This document shows, piece by piece, positions 54,758 to 63,303 of a DNA stretch of 64,000 nt. Origin of the DNA: Streptomyces alfalfae. GTDB taxonomy: Bacteria; Actinomycetota; Actinomycetes; Streptomycetales; Streptomycetaceae. Position numbers and translations under genes: made by a program. Positions within the stretch are counted from its first letter, which is position 1, and each line of letters opens with the position of its first letter. The notes beneath the pieces are model-generated. The model ran no database searches and was not told the origin of the DNA. It was given only the letters and a program-made list of their open reading frames with translations. The stretch lies in the NCBI RefSeq assembly GCF_004127445.1, contig NZ_QEXM01000057.1:248001-312000 (forward strand), given 5' to 3'.

Positions 54758-57202
54758 TCAGCGGCGCTCGCGCACCTTCACCACCTTCAGCGCGGGATCG
54801 CCGAGGATGTCCTTCTCGCAGAAGCGGGACGTCACCCAGCGCTCCTTCGCGTACAGCCGCGTCTGGTCGCTGTGGTGCGGGGAGTCCGGGTTCGACGACT
54901 GGGAGTACGTCAGGAGCGTACGGGCCTTCGGGCAGCGCCCGTCGTCCCAGCCGACCGCCTGGACGTGGCTCGAACCGTGCGCGACCTCGGTGTAGCCGCG
55001 CCCGGCTTCCCAGACGGCCTCGATCTTGTTCCAGACGCCGAGCGACTCCGTGCCGCCGTGGACCGGGATGCGGTGCTTGCCGCGTACGACGTACTGGTGC
55101 TCGCCCAGCGGCGCGTCCAGGGCGATGCCCGCGGTGTCCAACTCGCGCACGGTGTCCGCGAGCGCGGTGGCGAAGCCGGGCGCCGAGGTGTTCAGGGTGT
55201 GCGGGGTGCGCACCGGGTCGGCCGCCGAGAACGGCGCCTTCCACAGCCGGTCGCCCGGCACGGCCGCCGTCAGCTTGCGCCAGAAGCGGTCGAAGAGCAG
55301 GGCGCCACGGCTGCCGGTGTCCATCCGGTGGTCCCAGCGCCCGAGGACCCGGCAGGCCTCGCCCACGTCGACGCGGCTGCCGTCACTGCCGGTCGCCGTC
55401 CCGCCCGGCAGCGCCGCACACGCCTTCGCCGCGTCGCCGGCGGCGAGATCGGCCGCGGGCACACGGTTGGCGAACTGCTGGCGCTGGAGGTCCCGCACCG
55501 TCAGATCGCCCTTCTCCGCCAGCGCCGCCACGTCCTCGATGCCGCCACGGGTGCGCATCGACCGCTGGGTGCCGATGGTGCCGAAGATCCGTTCGTAGCC
55601 GGTGATAGGCCGGTCGGCGTTGGTCAGCCAGGCGCTGTCGTTGGAGTTCACCGCGTACGGGGCGTCCTTGAGGGTCGGCGCTTTCGCGGGGCCGAAGACG
55701 CCCGGCTGCACGGCGTCCTTGTCGGAGCCGAGCGCGCAGTCGCCCCGCGAGCCGTCGAGCACCGCGACGCCCGCGGCCGGGTACGTCACCTTGCCGAGGG
55801 CCGTGCCGCACCGCCGCGCCAGGTCGTCGGTGATCCGGGGGAGCACCTGGGACTGGCTGAGCAGCGAGTGGCCCCGCCGGTCGGCGGCGACGGTGTTCAC
55901 CCACGGCAGCCCCTGCGTCTCGCGCAGGGACTTCAGGATGCCCGCGGTGGAACGGGCCTCGGCGAACCCGAGGCCGGTGTCGGCGCCGCGCAGGTTGACC
56001 GCGTTCGGGTCGTTGAGCGCGTACGCGGTGGTCGAGGTCCAGGGCAGCGGGAGCTGGGCGCCGAGCCCGGTGACCACCGGGCCGTAGCGGGTCCACCACT
56101 GGGTGCGGGTGACCGGGGCGCCGCCCTTGACGGCGACCGTGACCGTCCGCTTCATCATTGTGTGCCGCTCGCCGTCCACGAGGTAGACGGTCGGGTCGGC
56201 CGGGTCCAGCGTGAGCTGGTGCACGTTGAAGGGGACGCCGGTGGCGACGGTGTGGCTCCACGCCACGTCGGCGTTGAAGCCGATGTTGACCTGGCTGGTG
56301 CCGAGCAGTGAACCGCCGGAGACGTTGAACTCGCCGGGGATGGTCTGCTGCGACTGCCAGAAGCGGCGCCCGCCCTGCCAGGGGTAGTGCGGGTTGCCGA
56401 GCAGCAGCCCCTTCCCGTCGGCGGTGGTGCGGCCGCTGAAGGCGACGGCGTTGGAGCCCATGTCGGCGCCCTGCGGATCGAGCAGCTCGCGGGCGGCGTC
56501 CGCGGCCCGCCGCGGATCGGGCGCCGCCGGGTCGGGCGCGCCGGCGGCCGGCGGCCGGGCGCCCGTGATCCCGTCCACGGCCCGGCCCTGGCCGCCGAGC
56601 ACCTGGACGGCGAAGCCGTGCCGCGCCACGTCCAGGGTGGTGATCGGCTTGACCCAGGACGCCTTCGCGCAGGCGGGGTCGGTGACGCGGTTCTGCTTCA
56701 GCCAGGCGTTGTAGCCCGCGGCGAAGCCGCGCATCAGGTCCTTGGCGTCGCGGCTCGCCCCCGCGGGCGCGGGCAGCTTCAGGAGCTTCTCGACCGTGCC
56801 GCTCTCGCGCACGCCGCGGAAGAACAGGTCGCTGCTCAGGTTGGTGGACGCCGAGGACAGCGCGGAGCCGGGCGCGGCCCCGGGCCCGAAGTGGCGCGAG
56901 CGCTCGCCGCGCACGGTCACATAGCCGTCGGCGAGCGTGCACACCTGGTCGGCGGCCTGCGCCCAGCCGGTGCCGAAGCCGAGATCGGCGTGGTCATCGG
57001 CGACGATGTGCGGTATGCCGTACTGCGTGTAGCGGATGGTGGCGTGCAGCCCGCCGTCCGAGGGGCGCGCGTCGCGGGTCGCGGCCCCCGCACCGGCCGG
57101 CAGCAGGGCCACGGCGGTCAGCAGGGTGACCCCGACGGCGGACAGACGTCTCGTACGGGTGCGTGGGGGGCGTACGCCGCCCGTGGTGCGCGTGGTGCTC
57201 AT
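54758..57202 (-). CDS. Secreted penicillin-acylase-family Ntn hydrolase
   Basis: 814 residues. A signal peptide (LLTAVALLPAGAGAATR) ends near residue 42. The alpha chain starts with YTQYGIPHIVADDHADLGF. The self-cleavage site is DMG-S250-NAV; Ser250 becomes the N-terminal nucleophile of the beta chain, which begins SNAVAFSG and soon has NPHYPW. Members include aculeacin A acylase and acyl-homoserine-lactone acylases such as AhlM of Streptomyces, which remove fatty acyl chains from lipopeptides or signals. It is likely secreted and matured by self-processing. GGGAGG five bases before the ATG at 57202 decides the start over an in-frame ATG at 57217. It is divergent from an acyl-CoA ligase, which could re-activate a released acid. 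Confidence 0.93.
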   Translation of the reverse strand: MSTTRTTGGVRPPRTRTRRLSAVGVTLLTAVALLPAGAGAATRDARPSDGGLHATIRYTQYGIPHIVADDHADLGFGTGWAQAADQVCTLADGYVTVRGERSRHFGPGAAPGSALSSASTNLSSDLFFRGVRESGTVEKLLKLPAPAGASRDAKDLMRGFAAGYNAWLKQNRVTDPACAKASWVKPITTLDVARHGFAVQVLGGQGRAVDGITGARPPAAGAPDPAAPDPRRAADAARELLDPQGADMGSNAVAFSGRTTADGKGLLLGNPHYPWQGGRRFWQSQQTIPGEFNVSGGSLLGTSQVNIGFNADVAWSHTVATGVPFNVHQLTLDPADPTVYLVDGERHTMMKRTVTVAVKGGAPVTRTQWWTRYGPVVTGLGAQLPLPWTSTTAYALNDPNAVNLRGADTGLGFAEARSTAGILKSLRETQGLPWVNTVAADRRGHSLLSQSQVLPRITDDLARRCGTALGKVTYPAAGVAVLDGSRGDCALGSDKDAVQPGVFGPAKAPTLKDAPYAVNSNDSAWLTNADRPITGYERIFGTIGTQRSMRTRGGIEDVAALAEKGDLTVRDLQRQQFANRVPAADLAAGDAAKACAALPGGTATGSDGSRVDVGEACRVLGRWDHRMDTGSRGALLFDRFWRKLTAAVPGDRLWKAPFSAADPVRTPHTLNTSAPGFATALADTVRELDTAGIALDAPLGEHQYVVRGKHRIPVHGGTESLGVWNKIEAVWEAGRGYTEVAHGSSHVQAVGWDDGRCPKARTLLTYSQSSNPDSPHHSDQTRLYAKERWVTSRFCEKDILGDPALKVVKVRERR

Positions 57203-57242
57203 GGTGCCTCCCAACATCGTTGAGGGAAGGAGCGGTTGAGCG

Positions 57243-57254
57243 TACCAAGCGGTA
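57243..57254. promoter_or_regulatory. TACC-N4-GGTA palindrome in a divergent promoter
   Basis: TACCAAGCGGTA lies between the divergent penicillin acylase and acyl-CoA ligase genes, 41 bases from the acylase start. The arms are a 4-bp inverted repeat. It could be a half of a TetR-type operator, but the site is short and unsupported by a second copy. Confidence 0.3.
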
Positions 57255-57279
57255 TGTCATCTGTGCCCTCCCTTGACCG

Positions 57280-57297
57280 GGGCGGCGCGCGCCGCCC
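57280..57297 (+). other. GC palindrome in the leader of the acyl-CoA ligase gene
   Basis: GGGCGGCGCGCGCCGCCC is a perfect 18-base palindrome located 11 bases before the ligase ATG and directly before its AGGA ribosome binding site. In RNA it could form a tight stem next to the site, so it may affect translation; equally it may be chance in such GC-rich DNA. Confidence 0.45.
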
Positions 57298-57308
57298 AGG
57301 ATCGCGCC

Positions 57309-58832
57309 ATGACGGGTGCACGCGACAACACGGTCGACGGAGTCCTCAGCCGCAGCGCGCGCCGCGCGCCACAGAGCCCGGCGCTCCACTACGGCGAGCG
57401 GTCCTGGACGTACGGGGAACTCGACGCGGCCGTGTCGCGCGCGGCCCACGTGCTGCGCGAGCTCGGCCTCGCCGACGGCGACCGGGTCGGCGCGTACGCC
57501 CACAACTCCGACGCCTATCTGATCGGCTTCCTCGCCTGCGCGCGGGCGGGCCTGATCCATGTGCCGGTCAACCAGAACCTGACCGGCGACGACCTCGCGT
57601 ACATCGTGGAGCAGTCGGGCAGCTCGCTCGTCCTCGTCGATCCGGACCTGGCGGAGCGGCTCCCGGCCGGGACGCGGACGCTGGCCCTGCGCGACACGGA
57701 CGACTCCCTGCTCGCACGGCTCCCCGCGTCACCCGCGTACGTGGGGGAGGGGCCCCGCGGCGACGACCTGGCGCAGCTCCTCTACACCTCGGGCACGACG
57801 GCCCTGCCGAAGGGCGCCATGCTCACGCACGGGGCACTGGTCCACGAGTACGCCAGCGCCATCGCGGCCCTCGACCTGAAGCCCGGCGACAAGCCCGTCC
57901 ACTCCCTCCCGCTCTACCACTCGGCGCAGATGCACGTGTTCCTCCTGCCCTACCTCGCGGTCGGCGCCGAGAACACCGTCCTGGACGGTCCCGACCCCGA
58001 GCGCGTCTTCGACCTCGTCGAGGCGGGCCGCGCCGACAGCCTCTTCGCGCCGCCCACGGTGTGGATCGGCCTCTCCCGCCACCCCGGCTTCACCACCCGC
58101 GACCTCGGCGCCCTGCGCAAGGCCTACTACGGCGCGTCGATCATGCCGGTGCCGGTCCTTCAGCGGCTGCGGTCCAGGCTTCCCGGGCTCGCCTTCTACA
58201 ACTGCTTCGGGCAGAGCGAGATCGGCCCGCTCGCCACCGTCCTCGGCCCCGACGAGCACGAGGGGCGCATGGACTCCTGCGGGCGGCCCGTCCTGTTCGT
58301 CGAGGCGCGCGTCGTCGACGAGGAGGGCCGGGAGGCGCCGGACGGCACACCGGGCGAGGTCGTCTACCGCTCACCGCAACTGTGCGAGGGCTACTGGGAG
58401 AAGCCCGAGGAGACCGCGGAGGCCTTCCGCGACGGCTGGTTCCACTCCGGCGACCTCGCCGTACGCGACGCCGACGGCTATTTCACCGTCGTCGACCGCG
58501 TCAAGGACGTCATCAACTCCGGGGGCGTCCTCGTCGCCTCGCGCCAGGTCGAGGACGCGCTGTACGAGCACGAGGGCGTCGCGGAGGCGGCGGTGATCGG
58601 GCTGCCGGACGAGCGCTGGATCGAGGCGGTCACGGCGGTCGTCGTGCGCAAGGACTCCGCCGGCGAGGGCGAGGAGCCCACGGAGGCGGAGCTCATCGCC
58701 CACGCGCGCGACAGGCTCGCCCCCTTCAAGGCGCCCAAGCGGATCCTCTTCGTGGATGAACTTCCGCGCAACGCCAGTGGAAAGATCCTCAAACGGGAGC
58801 TGCGGGACCGCTTCGCCGCCGACGACGGCTGA
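57309..58832 (+). CDS. Acyl-CoA ligase (AMP-dependent synthetase), second copy
   Basis: 507 residues. The ATP/AMP motif is LLYTSGTTALPKG near residue 158, FGQSEIG (A5-type) near 300, and SGDLAVRDADGYFTVVDRVKD near 383. The C-terminal ASGKILKR holds the catalytic lysine near 490. It would activate a fatty or aromatic acid. The GC palindrome and AGGA site precede the ATG at 57309. It is divergent from the penicillin acylase gene and could re-activate acids that enzyme releases, though this pairing is only suggestive. It differs clearly from the ligase at 53151, so the two are not a recent duplication. Confidence 0.92.
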   Translation: MTGARDNTVDGVLSRSARRAPQSPALHYGERSWTYGELDAAVSRAAHVLRELGLADGDRVGAYAHNSDAYLIGFLACARAGLIHVPVNQNLTGDDLAYIVEQSGSSLVLVDPDLAERLPAGTRTLALRDTDDSLLARLPASPAYVGEGPRGDDLAQLLYTSGTTALPKGAMLTHGALVHEYASAIAALDLKPGDKPVHSLPLYHSAQMHVFLLPYLAVGAENTVLDGPDPERVFDLVEAGRADSLFAPPTVWIGLSRHPGFTTRDLGALRKAYYGASIMPVPVLQRLRSRLPGLAFYNCFGQSEIGPLATVLGPDEHEGRMDSCGRPVLFVEARVVDEEGREAPDGTPGEVVYRSPQLCEGYWEKPEETAEAFRDGWFHSGDLAVRDADGYFTVVDRVKDVINSGGVLVASRQVEDALYEHEGVAEAAVIGLPDERWIEAVTAVVVRKDSAGEGEEPTEAELIAHARDRLAPFKAPKRILFVDELPRNASGKILKRELRDRFAADDG

Positions 58833-59278
58833 CGAGGGGGCGGCGGTTCTCCGTCACGGGCGCGCTCGAATCAGCCATCTTGCGCCGGGCGCACGCCTGC
58901 CGGCGGGGCCTCGCCTTGACGGTCCGCGTTCTCTCACGGTCAGTCAATTGCCGGGCGGGAGCGGCGGTGGACTGCGGAAATCCAGTCGGCGCACCGCCGA
59001 TCGGTTCAGTGGGCGGACAGATGTCGAGAGCCTCCACGCCGCTCCCACATCTTCTCCACTGGCCGGAACATGGGTTTCTCGCCAACGTTGCAACGGCGTG
59101 TTGTACTTGACAGAGCCTCATGATCGTTCGGTGTTACGATCTCGGGCACATGCCACGTGGGCTTTCTCCTCGGCATGGCTACAGCCAGGGGGCCCTCCGG
59201 GGTGGTGAAGACTGCCCACGCCGAGGGTCCGCATGGACAGATCCGAGAGCTGGACTCCAGCCGCTCAAAGAGAGTCAC
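58833..59278 (+). other. Intergenic region with the likely conservon promoter
   Basis: About 445 bases between the acyl-CoA ligase stop and cvnA. The strongest promoter-like piece is TTGACA at 59107 with TACGAT at 59135, but their spacing (22 bases) is too long for a standard pair, so one of the boxes is probably wrong. The region also contains CGTTGCAACG (10-base palindrome near 59083), CCACGTGG near 59155, and a CATGCC/GGCATG inverted repeat around it. No ORF has coding character. Confidence 0.45.
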
Positions 59279-60478
59279 ATGACAATTTTGCAGGATCCGA
59301 CAGTCTGGGCGCTTGCTGCCGGCGTCCCTGTCGCCACCACGGTTGTCGTTCGCCAGCGAAAAACGATCAAGTCGTTGCGCCGTCAGAAGCAGGGCGTCGA
59401 GAACGACCTGACCGAAGCGCAGGGCAGCCACGCCGTCCTCCAGTCCACCGTCGAAGAGCTCCGCAGGGGCTATGACGAGGTGGTCCGGCAGGCCAAGGAG
59501 GAGGCGGAGAACGCGACCAACACCGTGCTGAAGTCCGCGATGCAGACCCTCCAGGGTCTCGCGGCCGAGCAGCAGCGGGCCATCTCCGGGCTGCAGAAGA
59601 AGTACGGCGATTCGGCCGTGCTGCGGGACCTGTTGGACGTCGACCACATGAACTCGCAGTTCAACCGACGTGCCCAGTCCATCGCCGTGCTGTGCGGCGG
59701 GTGGCTCGGCCGGCAGCGGGACGCGGCGTCCATCTACGACGTGATCCGCGGGGCCCAGGGCCGGATCCGGCACTACCAGCGCATCGACATCGCCTCGCGG
59801 GTGGACATCGCGGTGACCAGCCGCGCCGTCGAGCCGGTCGCGCTGACGGTGGCCGAACTGCTCGACAACGCCACCAGCTACTCGGCGCCGACCTCCATGG
59901 TGGACGTCGAAGTGCGCACGGTCCCCAAGGGCATCTGCATCGTGATCGACGATGCGGGCGTCGGGATGAGCGAGGAGGAGAAGACGGCCGCCACGGCGCT
60001 GCTGGCCGGCGGGTCCGCGGTGAGCGTCTCCGAACTCGGCAATCCTCCCGCGTTCGGTTTCGCGGTGATCGGCGCGCTGTGCGCGCGATTCGGATTCACG
60101 GTCACCATCGACAGCACTTCTCCCTACGGCGGCGTCCGAGCGGTGGTGATGGTGCCGAAGGAGCTGCTGACGGACATGCCGGAACCCGTGAGGCCGACCG
60201 CGATACGAGGAACCGACCCGGGTTCGCGGGGCAGCGGTTCGGCCCCCTCCACGACCGTGGAGGGGCTGCCCCGGCGACAGAACAAGCGCCGCGCCATGGC
60301 ACTCGTGCCGGACAGCCAGCCCGACGAAGCCACCGCGCCGCCGGCCCGGTCGGCGGAGGCACGGGTGGCGGCCATGGACGCGTTTCAGCGCGGCACTCTC
60401 AGCGGCCGAAGTGCGGGGGTACCGGCCGCCGAACGCGACACTCCTGCCGATTCACACGAAGGATTCGATGCCCCGTGA
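59279..60478 (+). CDS. cvnA: Conservon sensor-kinase-like protein (CvnA)
   Basis: 399 residues. One hydrophobic segment (about 10-25) is followed by a coiled-coil region (about 30-110), then a histidine-kinase-like module: DVDHMNSQFNRR near 121-132, an N-box ELLDNATSYSAP near 193-204 and a G-box DDAGVGMSEEE near 224. The C-terminal 90 residues are disordered. CvnA proteins are membrane-associated and assemble with CvnB-D into a G-protein-like signalling complex controlling development or secondary metabolism. This copy is shorter than the large CvnA forms with extended sensor domains. ATG at 59279 (upstream AAAGAGAG) is the best start; a longer open frame runs upstream. The stop overlaps cvnB by GTGA. 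Confidence 0.93.
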   Translation: MTILQDPTVWALAAGVPVATTVVVRQRKTIKSLRRQKQGVENDLTEAQGSHAVLQSTVEELRRGYDEVVRQAKEEAENATNTVLKSAMQTLQGLAAEQQRAISGLQKKYGDSAVLRDLLDVDHMNSQFNRRAQSIAVLCGGWLGRQRDAASIYDVIRGAQGRIRHYQRIDIASRVDIAVTSRAVEPVALTVAELLDNATSYSAPTSMVDVEVRTVPKGICIVIDDAGVGMSEEEKTAATALLAGGSAVSVSELGNPPAFGFAVIGALCARFGFTVTIDSTSPYGGVRAVVMVPKELLTDMPEPVRPTAIRGTDPGSRGSGSAPSTTVEGLPRRQNKRRAMALVPDSQPDEATAPPARSAEARVAAMDAFQRGTLSGRSAGVPAAERDTPADSHEGFDAP

Positions 60479-60873
60479 GCGACGACCTGTCCTGGATGCT
60501 TGAGGACGCGCTGGCGATCCCCCATGCCCTCCACGCGGTCCTGATCTCCGCCGACGGCCTGCAGATGTCCCGCACGGCGGAGATCGGCCGGGACGACGCC
60601 GACAAGGTGGCCGCCGCCGTGAGCGGACTGCAGTCGCTCAGCCGGTCCGTCGGGTTCTTCTGTGGCGACGACGGCACGTCCTGGCGCCAGACGCTCATCG
60701 AGTTCGACGGCGGCTGGGTGTTCCTGAACGCCGCGGGAGGCGGCTCCTACCTCGCCGTGGCGGCGTCCGCCGAGGTCGACATGGGCGACATCACGTATCG
60801 GATGCAGCAGCTGGTCAGCCGACTGGGCAAGGCCATGTCGAGCGCCCGCCGCACCGACACGGTCACCTCATGA
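60475..60873 (+). CDS. cvnB: Roadblock/LC7-domain protein (CvnB)
   Basis: 132 residues, the length of a single roadblock/LC7 domain. It opens SDDLSWMLEDALAIPHALHAVLISADGLQMSRT and closes with QLVSRLGKAMSSA, the usual MglB/CvnB pattern. CvnB serves as partner, perhaps the activating protein, of the GTPase CvnD. The GTG start is fixed by its four-base overlap with cvnA (GTGA), and its end overlaps cvnC by ATGA. No signal peptide is present. Confidence 0.96.
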   Translation: MSDDLSWMLEDALAIPHALHAVLISADGLQMSRTAEIGRDDADKVAAAVSGLQSLSRSVGFFCGDDGTSWRQTLIEFDGGWVFLNAAGGGSYLAVAASAEVDMGDITYRMQQLVSRLGKAMSSARRTDTVTS

Positions 60874-61259
60874 CGGACCCGGACCGTACCGATCTGGAAC
60901 CCGTGTCAGAGGCCGGCGCGTTAGTCCGTCCCTACGTCATCACCCGTGGGCGCGACCTGCCCGATGAGGGCACGTTCGCCCTCATCACCCTCGTCACGAC
61001 GTCCACCGACGAGCAGCAGCGCCCCCAACGGCTCTCGCCCGAGGAGCAGCAGATCCTGGAGATGTGCTCCAGCGGCTATCTCTCGGTCGCCGAGATCGCC
61101 GCCCACACCCAGCAGCCTCTGGGCGTCGTCAAGGTGCTGCTCAGTTCCCTCGCCGAGGGGGGCTATCTGGTCACCCGTGCGCCGGTGCCCTCGGCTCGTC
61201 TCGCCAACAAGACCTTGCTTCAGGAGGTGCTCGATGGCCTCAAGGCTCTCTCTGTCTGA
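60870..61259 (+). CDS. cvnC: DUF742 protein (CvnC), contains a TTA codon
   Basis: 129 residues of the DUF742 type. It has the N-terminal SEAGALVRPYVITRG segment, a winged-helix-like middle (LSPEEQQILEMCSSGYLSVAEIAAHTQQPLG) and the LLQEVLDGLKAL end common to CvnC. Its role in the Cvn complex is not defined but it links CvnA/B to CvnD. Leu18 is encoded by TTA (60921-60923), the rare bldA-dependent codon, in a window where I noticed no other TTA. Translation of this gene therefore depends on the bldA tRNA, tying the conservon to late growth. It overlaps cvnB by 4 bases and cvnD by 26. Confidence 0.95.
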   Translation: MTDPDRTDLEPVSEAGALVRPYVITRGRDLPDEGTFALITLVTTSTDEQQRPQRLSPEEQQILEMCSSGYLSVAEIAAHTQQPLGVVKVLLSSLAEGGYLVTRAPVPSARLANKTLLQEVLDGLKALSV

Positions 61260-61839
61260 GGACGCCTACGTGCGCAGCGGCGCACAGCAGACGGCGGTGA
61301 AGATCCTGGTCGTCGGGCACTTCGCCGTCGGCAAGACCACGCTGATCGGCTCGCTCTCCGAGATCGCCCCGCTGTCCACCGAGGAGCAGATGACGAGCCT
61401 CTCGGAGAACGTCGACGACCTCAAGGGAGTACAGGGGAAGACCACGACCACCGTGGCCCTGGACTTCGGTCGCCTGACCCTCAGCGAGCGCATCGTGCTG
61501 TACCTCTTCGGATCACCGGGCCAGCAGCGGTTCGTCAACCTGTGGGACGACATGGCCCGCGGGGCGCTGGGCGCGCTGGTCCTGGTGGACCCCGAGCGGC
61601 TGGCCGACAGTTTCGAGGTCATGGACCTGGTCGAGAGCTACGGACTCGACTTCGCCGTGGCCATCAACCAGTTCGACGGCGGCACGGTGCACACCCCGGA
61701 GGCTGTCCGGGAGGCGCTCGACCTGCTGCCCGACACCCCGGTCGTCACCATCGACGCGCGCGACAAAGCGTCGTCCGTCAACGCCCTGATCACCATGGTC
61801 CGCTATCTGCAGAAGCGCGCCGCCCTGGAGCACGCATGA
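61234..61839 (+). CDS. cvnD: Small GTPase of the conservon (CvnD)
   Basis: 201 residues. The P-loop is GHFAVGKT at 28-35, the G2-region threonine follows in GKTTTTVALDFG, the DxxG position is replaced by GSPGQQRF, and the NKxD motif appears as NQFD. These are the usual CvnD/MglA-like features. It should bind GTP and act as the switch in the conservon. The ATG at 61234 has AGGAGG six bases upstream inside cvnC, so there is an internal start overlapping 26 bases. The last codon region overlaps the P450 gene by ATGA, keeping the five genes in one coupled unit. Confidence 0.96.
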   Translation: MASRLSLSEDAYVRSGAQQTAVKILVVGHFAVGKTTLIGSLSEIAPLSTEEQMTSLSENVDDLKGVQGKTTTTVALDFGRLTLSERIVLYLFGSPGQQRFVNLWDDMARGALGALVLVDPERLADSFEVMDLVESYGLDFAVAINQFDGGTVHTPEAVREALDLLPDTPVVTIDARDKASSVNALITMVRYLQKRAALEHA

Positions 61840-63185
61840 CAACCCCTCCCGTACCTCCGCCCGGCTGCCCCGCACACGGCAGCGGGCAGCGCATACCCCT
61901 CGACACCCCGGAGTTCGCGGCCAACCCGCACGCGTACTACCGCTACATGCACCAGCTCGGCCCCACGGCGCCGGTCACGATCGCGCCCGGCGTGGAGGCG
62001 ACCCTGGTGACCGACTACAGCGCGGCCCTGGAGCTGTTGCAGGACCCGACGACCTTCCGCAAGGACTCACGCCGCTGGCGTGCGCTGAACGAGGGCCTCA
62101 TCCGCGCCGACAGCCCGGTCCTGCCGCTGCTGTCCTACCGGCCGAACTGCATGTTCACCGACGGCGCCGAGCACGTGCGGCTGCGGCAGGCCATCACCGA
62201 GAGCCTGGCCCGCGTCAGCAACAGCCGGCTGAGCCGCATCGTCAACCAGGCCGCCCAGTTCCTCATCAACCAGTTCAGCGCCCGCGGCAGCGCCGACCTG
62301 CTCAGGGACTACGCCCAGCAGCTCCCCCTGTACGTCTTCAACGAACTCTTCGGCTGCCCGGCGGAGATCGGCGACCGCGTCCTGTTCGGCATCTCCGGCA
62401 TGTTCGACGGCGTCAACGCCGAGCAGGCCAGCCAGGTCCTGCTGGAGGCGGTCGGCGAGCTGGTGGCGCTCAAGCGCGCCCACCCCGGGGAGGACATCAC
62501 GTCCTACCTGATGCAGCACCCGGCCCAGCTGACCGACGAGGAACTGGCGCACACGCTGGTGCTGCTCCTCGGCGCGGGCGGCGAGCCGGAGGGCAACCTC
62601 ATCGGCAACGCCTTCTACACGATGCTGACCGTCGAGGAGTACGCGCGCAACGGGCAGTTCGACAAGGCCCTCGACGACACCCTGTGGCGCAACGCGCCCA
62701 TGGCCAACTACGCGCCGCACTACCCGGTCGCCGACACGGACGTGGCCGGCGACAAGGTCCGCGCCGGTGAACTGCTCCTGGTGTCCTTCGGCGCGGCCAA
62801 CACGGCGCTCGCGGACCAGGGGGCCGACACGCGCGGCCACCTCGCCTGGAGCGCGGGACCGCACGCCTGCCCGTCCAAGGAACCGGCCAGGCTCATCGCC
62901 CTGACCGGCCTCGAAGCTCTGTTCAACGCGCTGCCGGACGTGGAACTCGCCGTCCCCGCCAACAGCCTCGCCTGGCGGCCCGGCCCCTTCAACCGGGCCC
63001 TGGCCAGCCTGCCCGTCCGCTTCGGCGCGGTCACCCCGCGCCCCGCGCCCGCCCCTGAGCCGTCGGAGCGCCATCGCGACCAGGCGCACCCGCCCGTCGC
63101 CCCCGCGCCCGTGGCGCCGCAGGCCCCCGGCGCCGGCAAGCCGGGCCGCTGGAGCAGCTTCATGCGGTGGCTGACCGGTCAGTGA
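61836..63185 (+). CDS. Conservon cytochrome P450, CYP157-like, without the ExxR motif
   Basis: 449 residues. The haem-ligand loop is WSAGPHACP with Cys345. In the I-helix region the sequence is GAGGEP (246-251), with proline where the conserved Thr is expected. The K-helix site reads DDTLW (280-284) instead of ExxR, so both the Glu and Arg are absent. The known CYP157 family of conservons has EQSLW here; this protein also loses the Glu. A Pro-rich tail (about 400-440) ends with a WSSFMRWL helix. It likely keeps the P450 fold, but haem incorporation or catalysis could be altered. ATG overlaps cvnD by four bases. Partner redox genes are absent nearby. Confidence 0.9.
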   Translation: MTTPPVPPPGCPAHGSGQRIPLDTPEFAANPHAYYRYMHQLGPTAPVTIAPGVEATLVTDYSAALELLQDPTTFRKDSRRWRALNEGLIRADSPVLPLLSYRPNCMFTDGAEHVRLRQAITESLARVSNSRLSRIVNQAAQFLINQFSARGSADLLRDYAQQLPLYVFNELFGCPAEIGDRVLFGISGMFDGVNAEQASQVLLEAVGELVALKRAHPGEDITSYLMQHPAQLTDEELAHTLVLLLGAGGEPEGNLIGNAFYTMLTVEEYARNGQFDKALDDTLWRNAPMANYAPHYPVADTDVAGDKVRAGELLLVSFGAANTALADQGADTRGHLAWSAGPHACPSKEPARLIALTGLEALFNALPDVELAVPANSLAWRPGPFNRALASLPVRFGAVTPRPAPAPEPSERHRDQAHPPVAPAPVAPQAPGAGKPGRWSSFMRWLTGQ

Positions 63186-63303
63186 CCGGCGCACCCCCTG
63201 TGACGCAGGCGACACAGGCAGTTGTTGTAGCCTGCATGGAAAGATCATTTATGGGGTAGGACAGCGCGGAGTGTCTGGAGTGACACGAGATGAAGGAGAG
63301 ACA

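Noticed and set aside
59107-59140. TTGACA ... TACGAT as a standard promoter for the conservon
   Set aside because: Spacing is 22 bases, too long for a normal -35/-10 pair, so I did not annotate it as a promoter.
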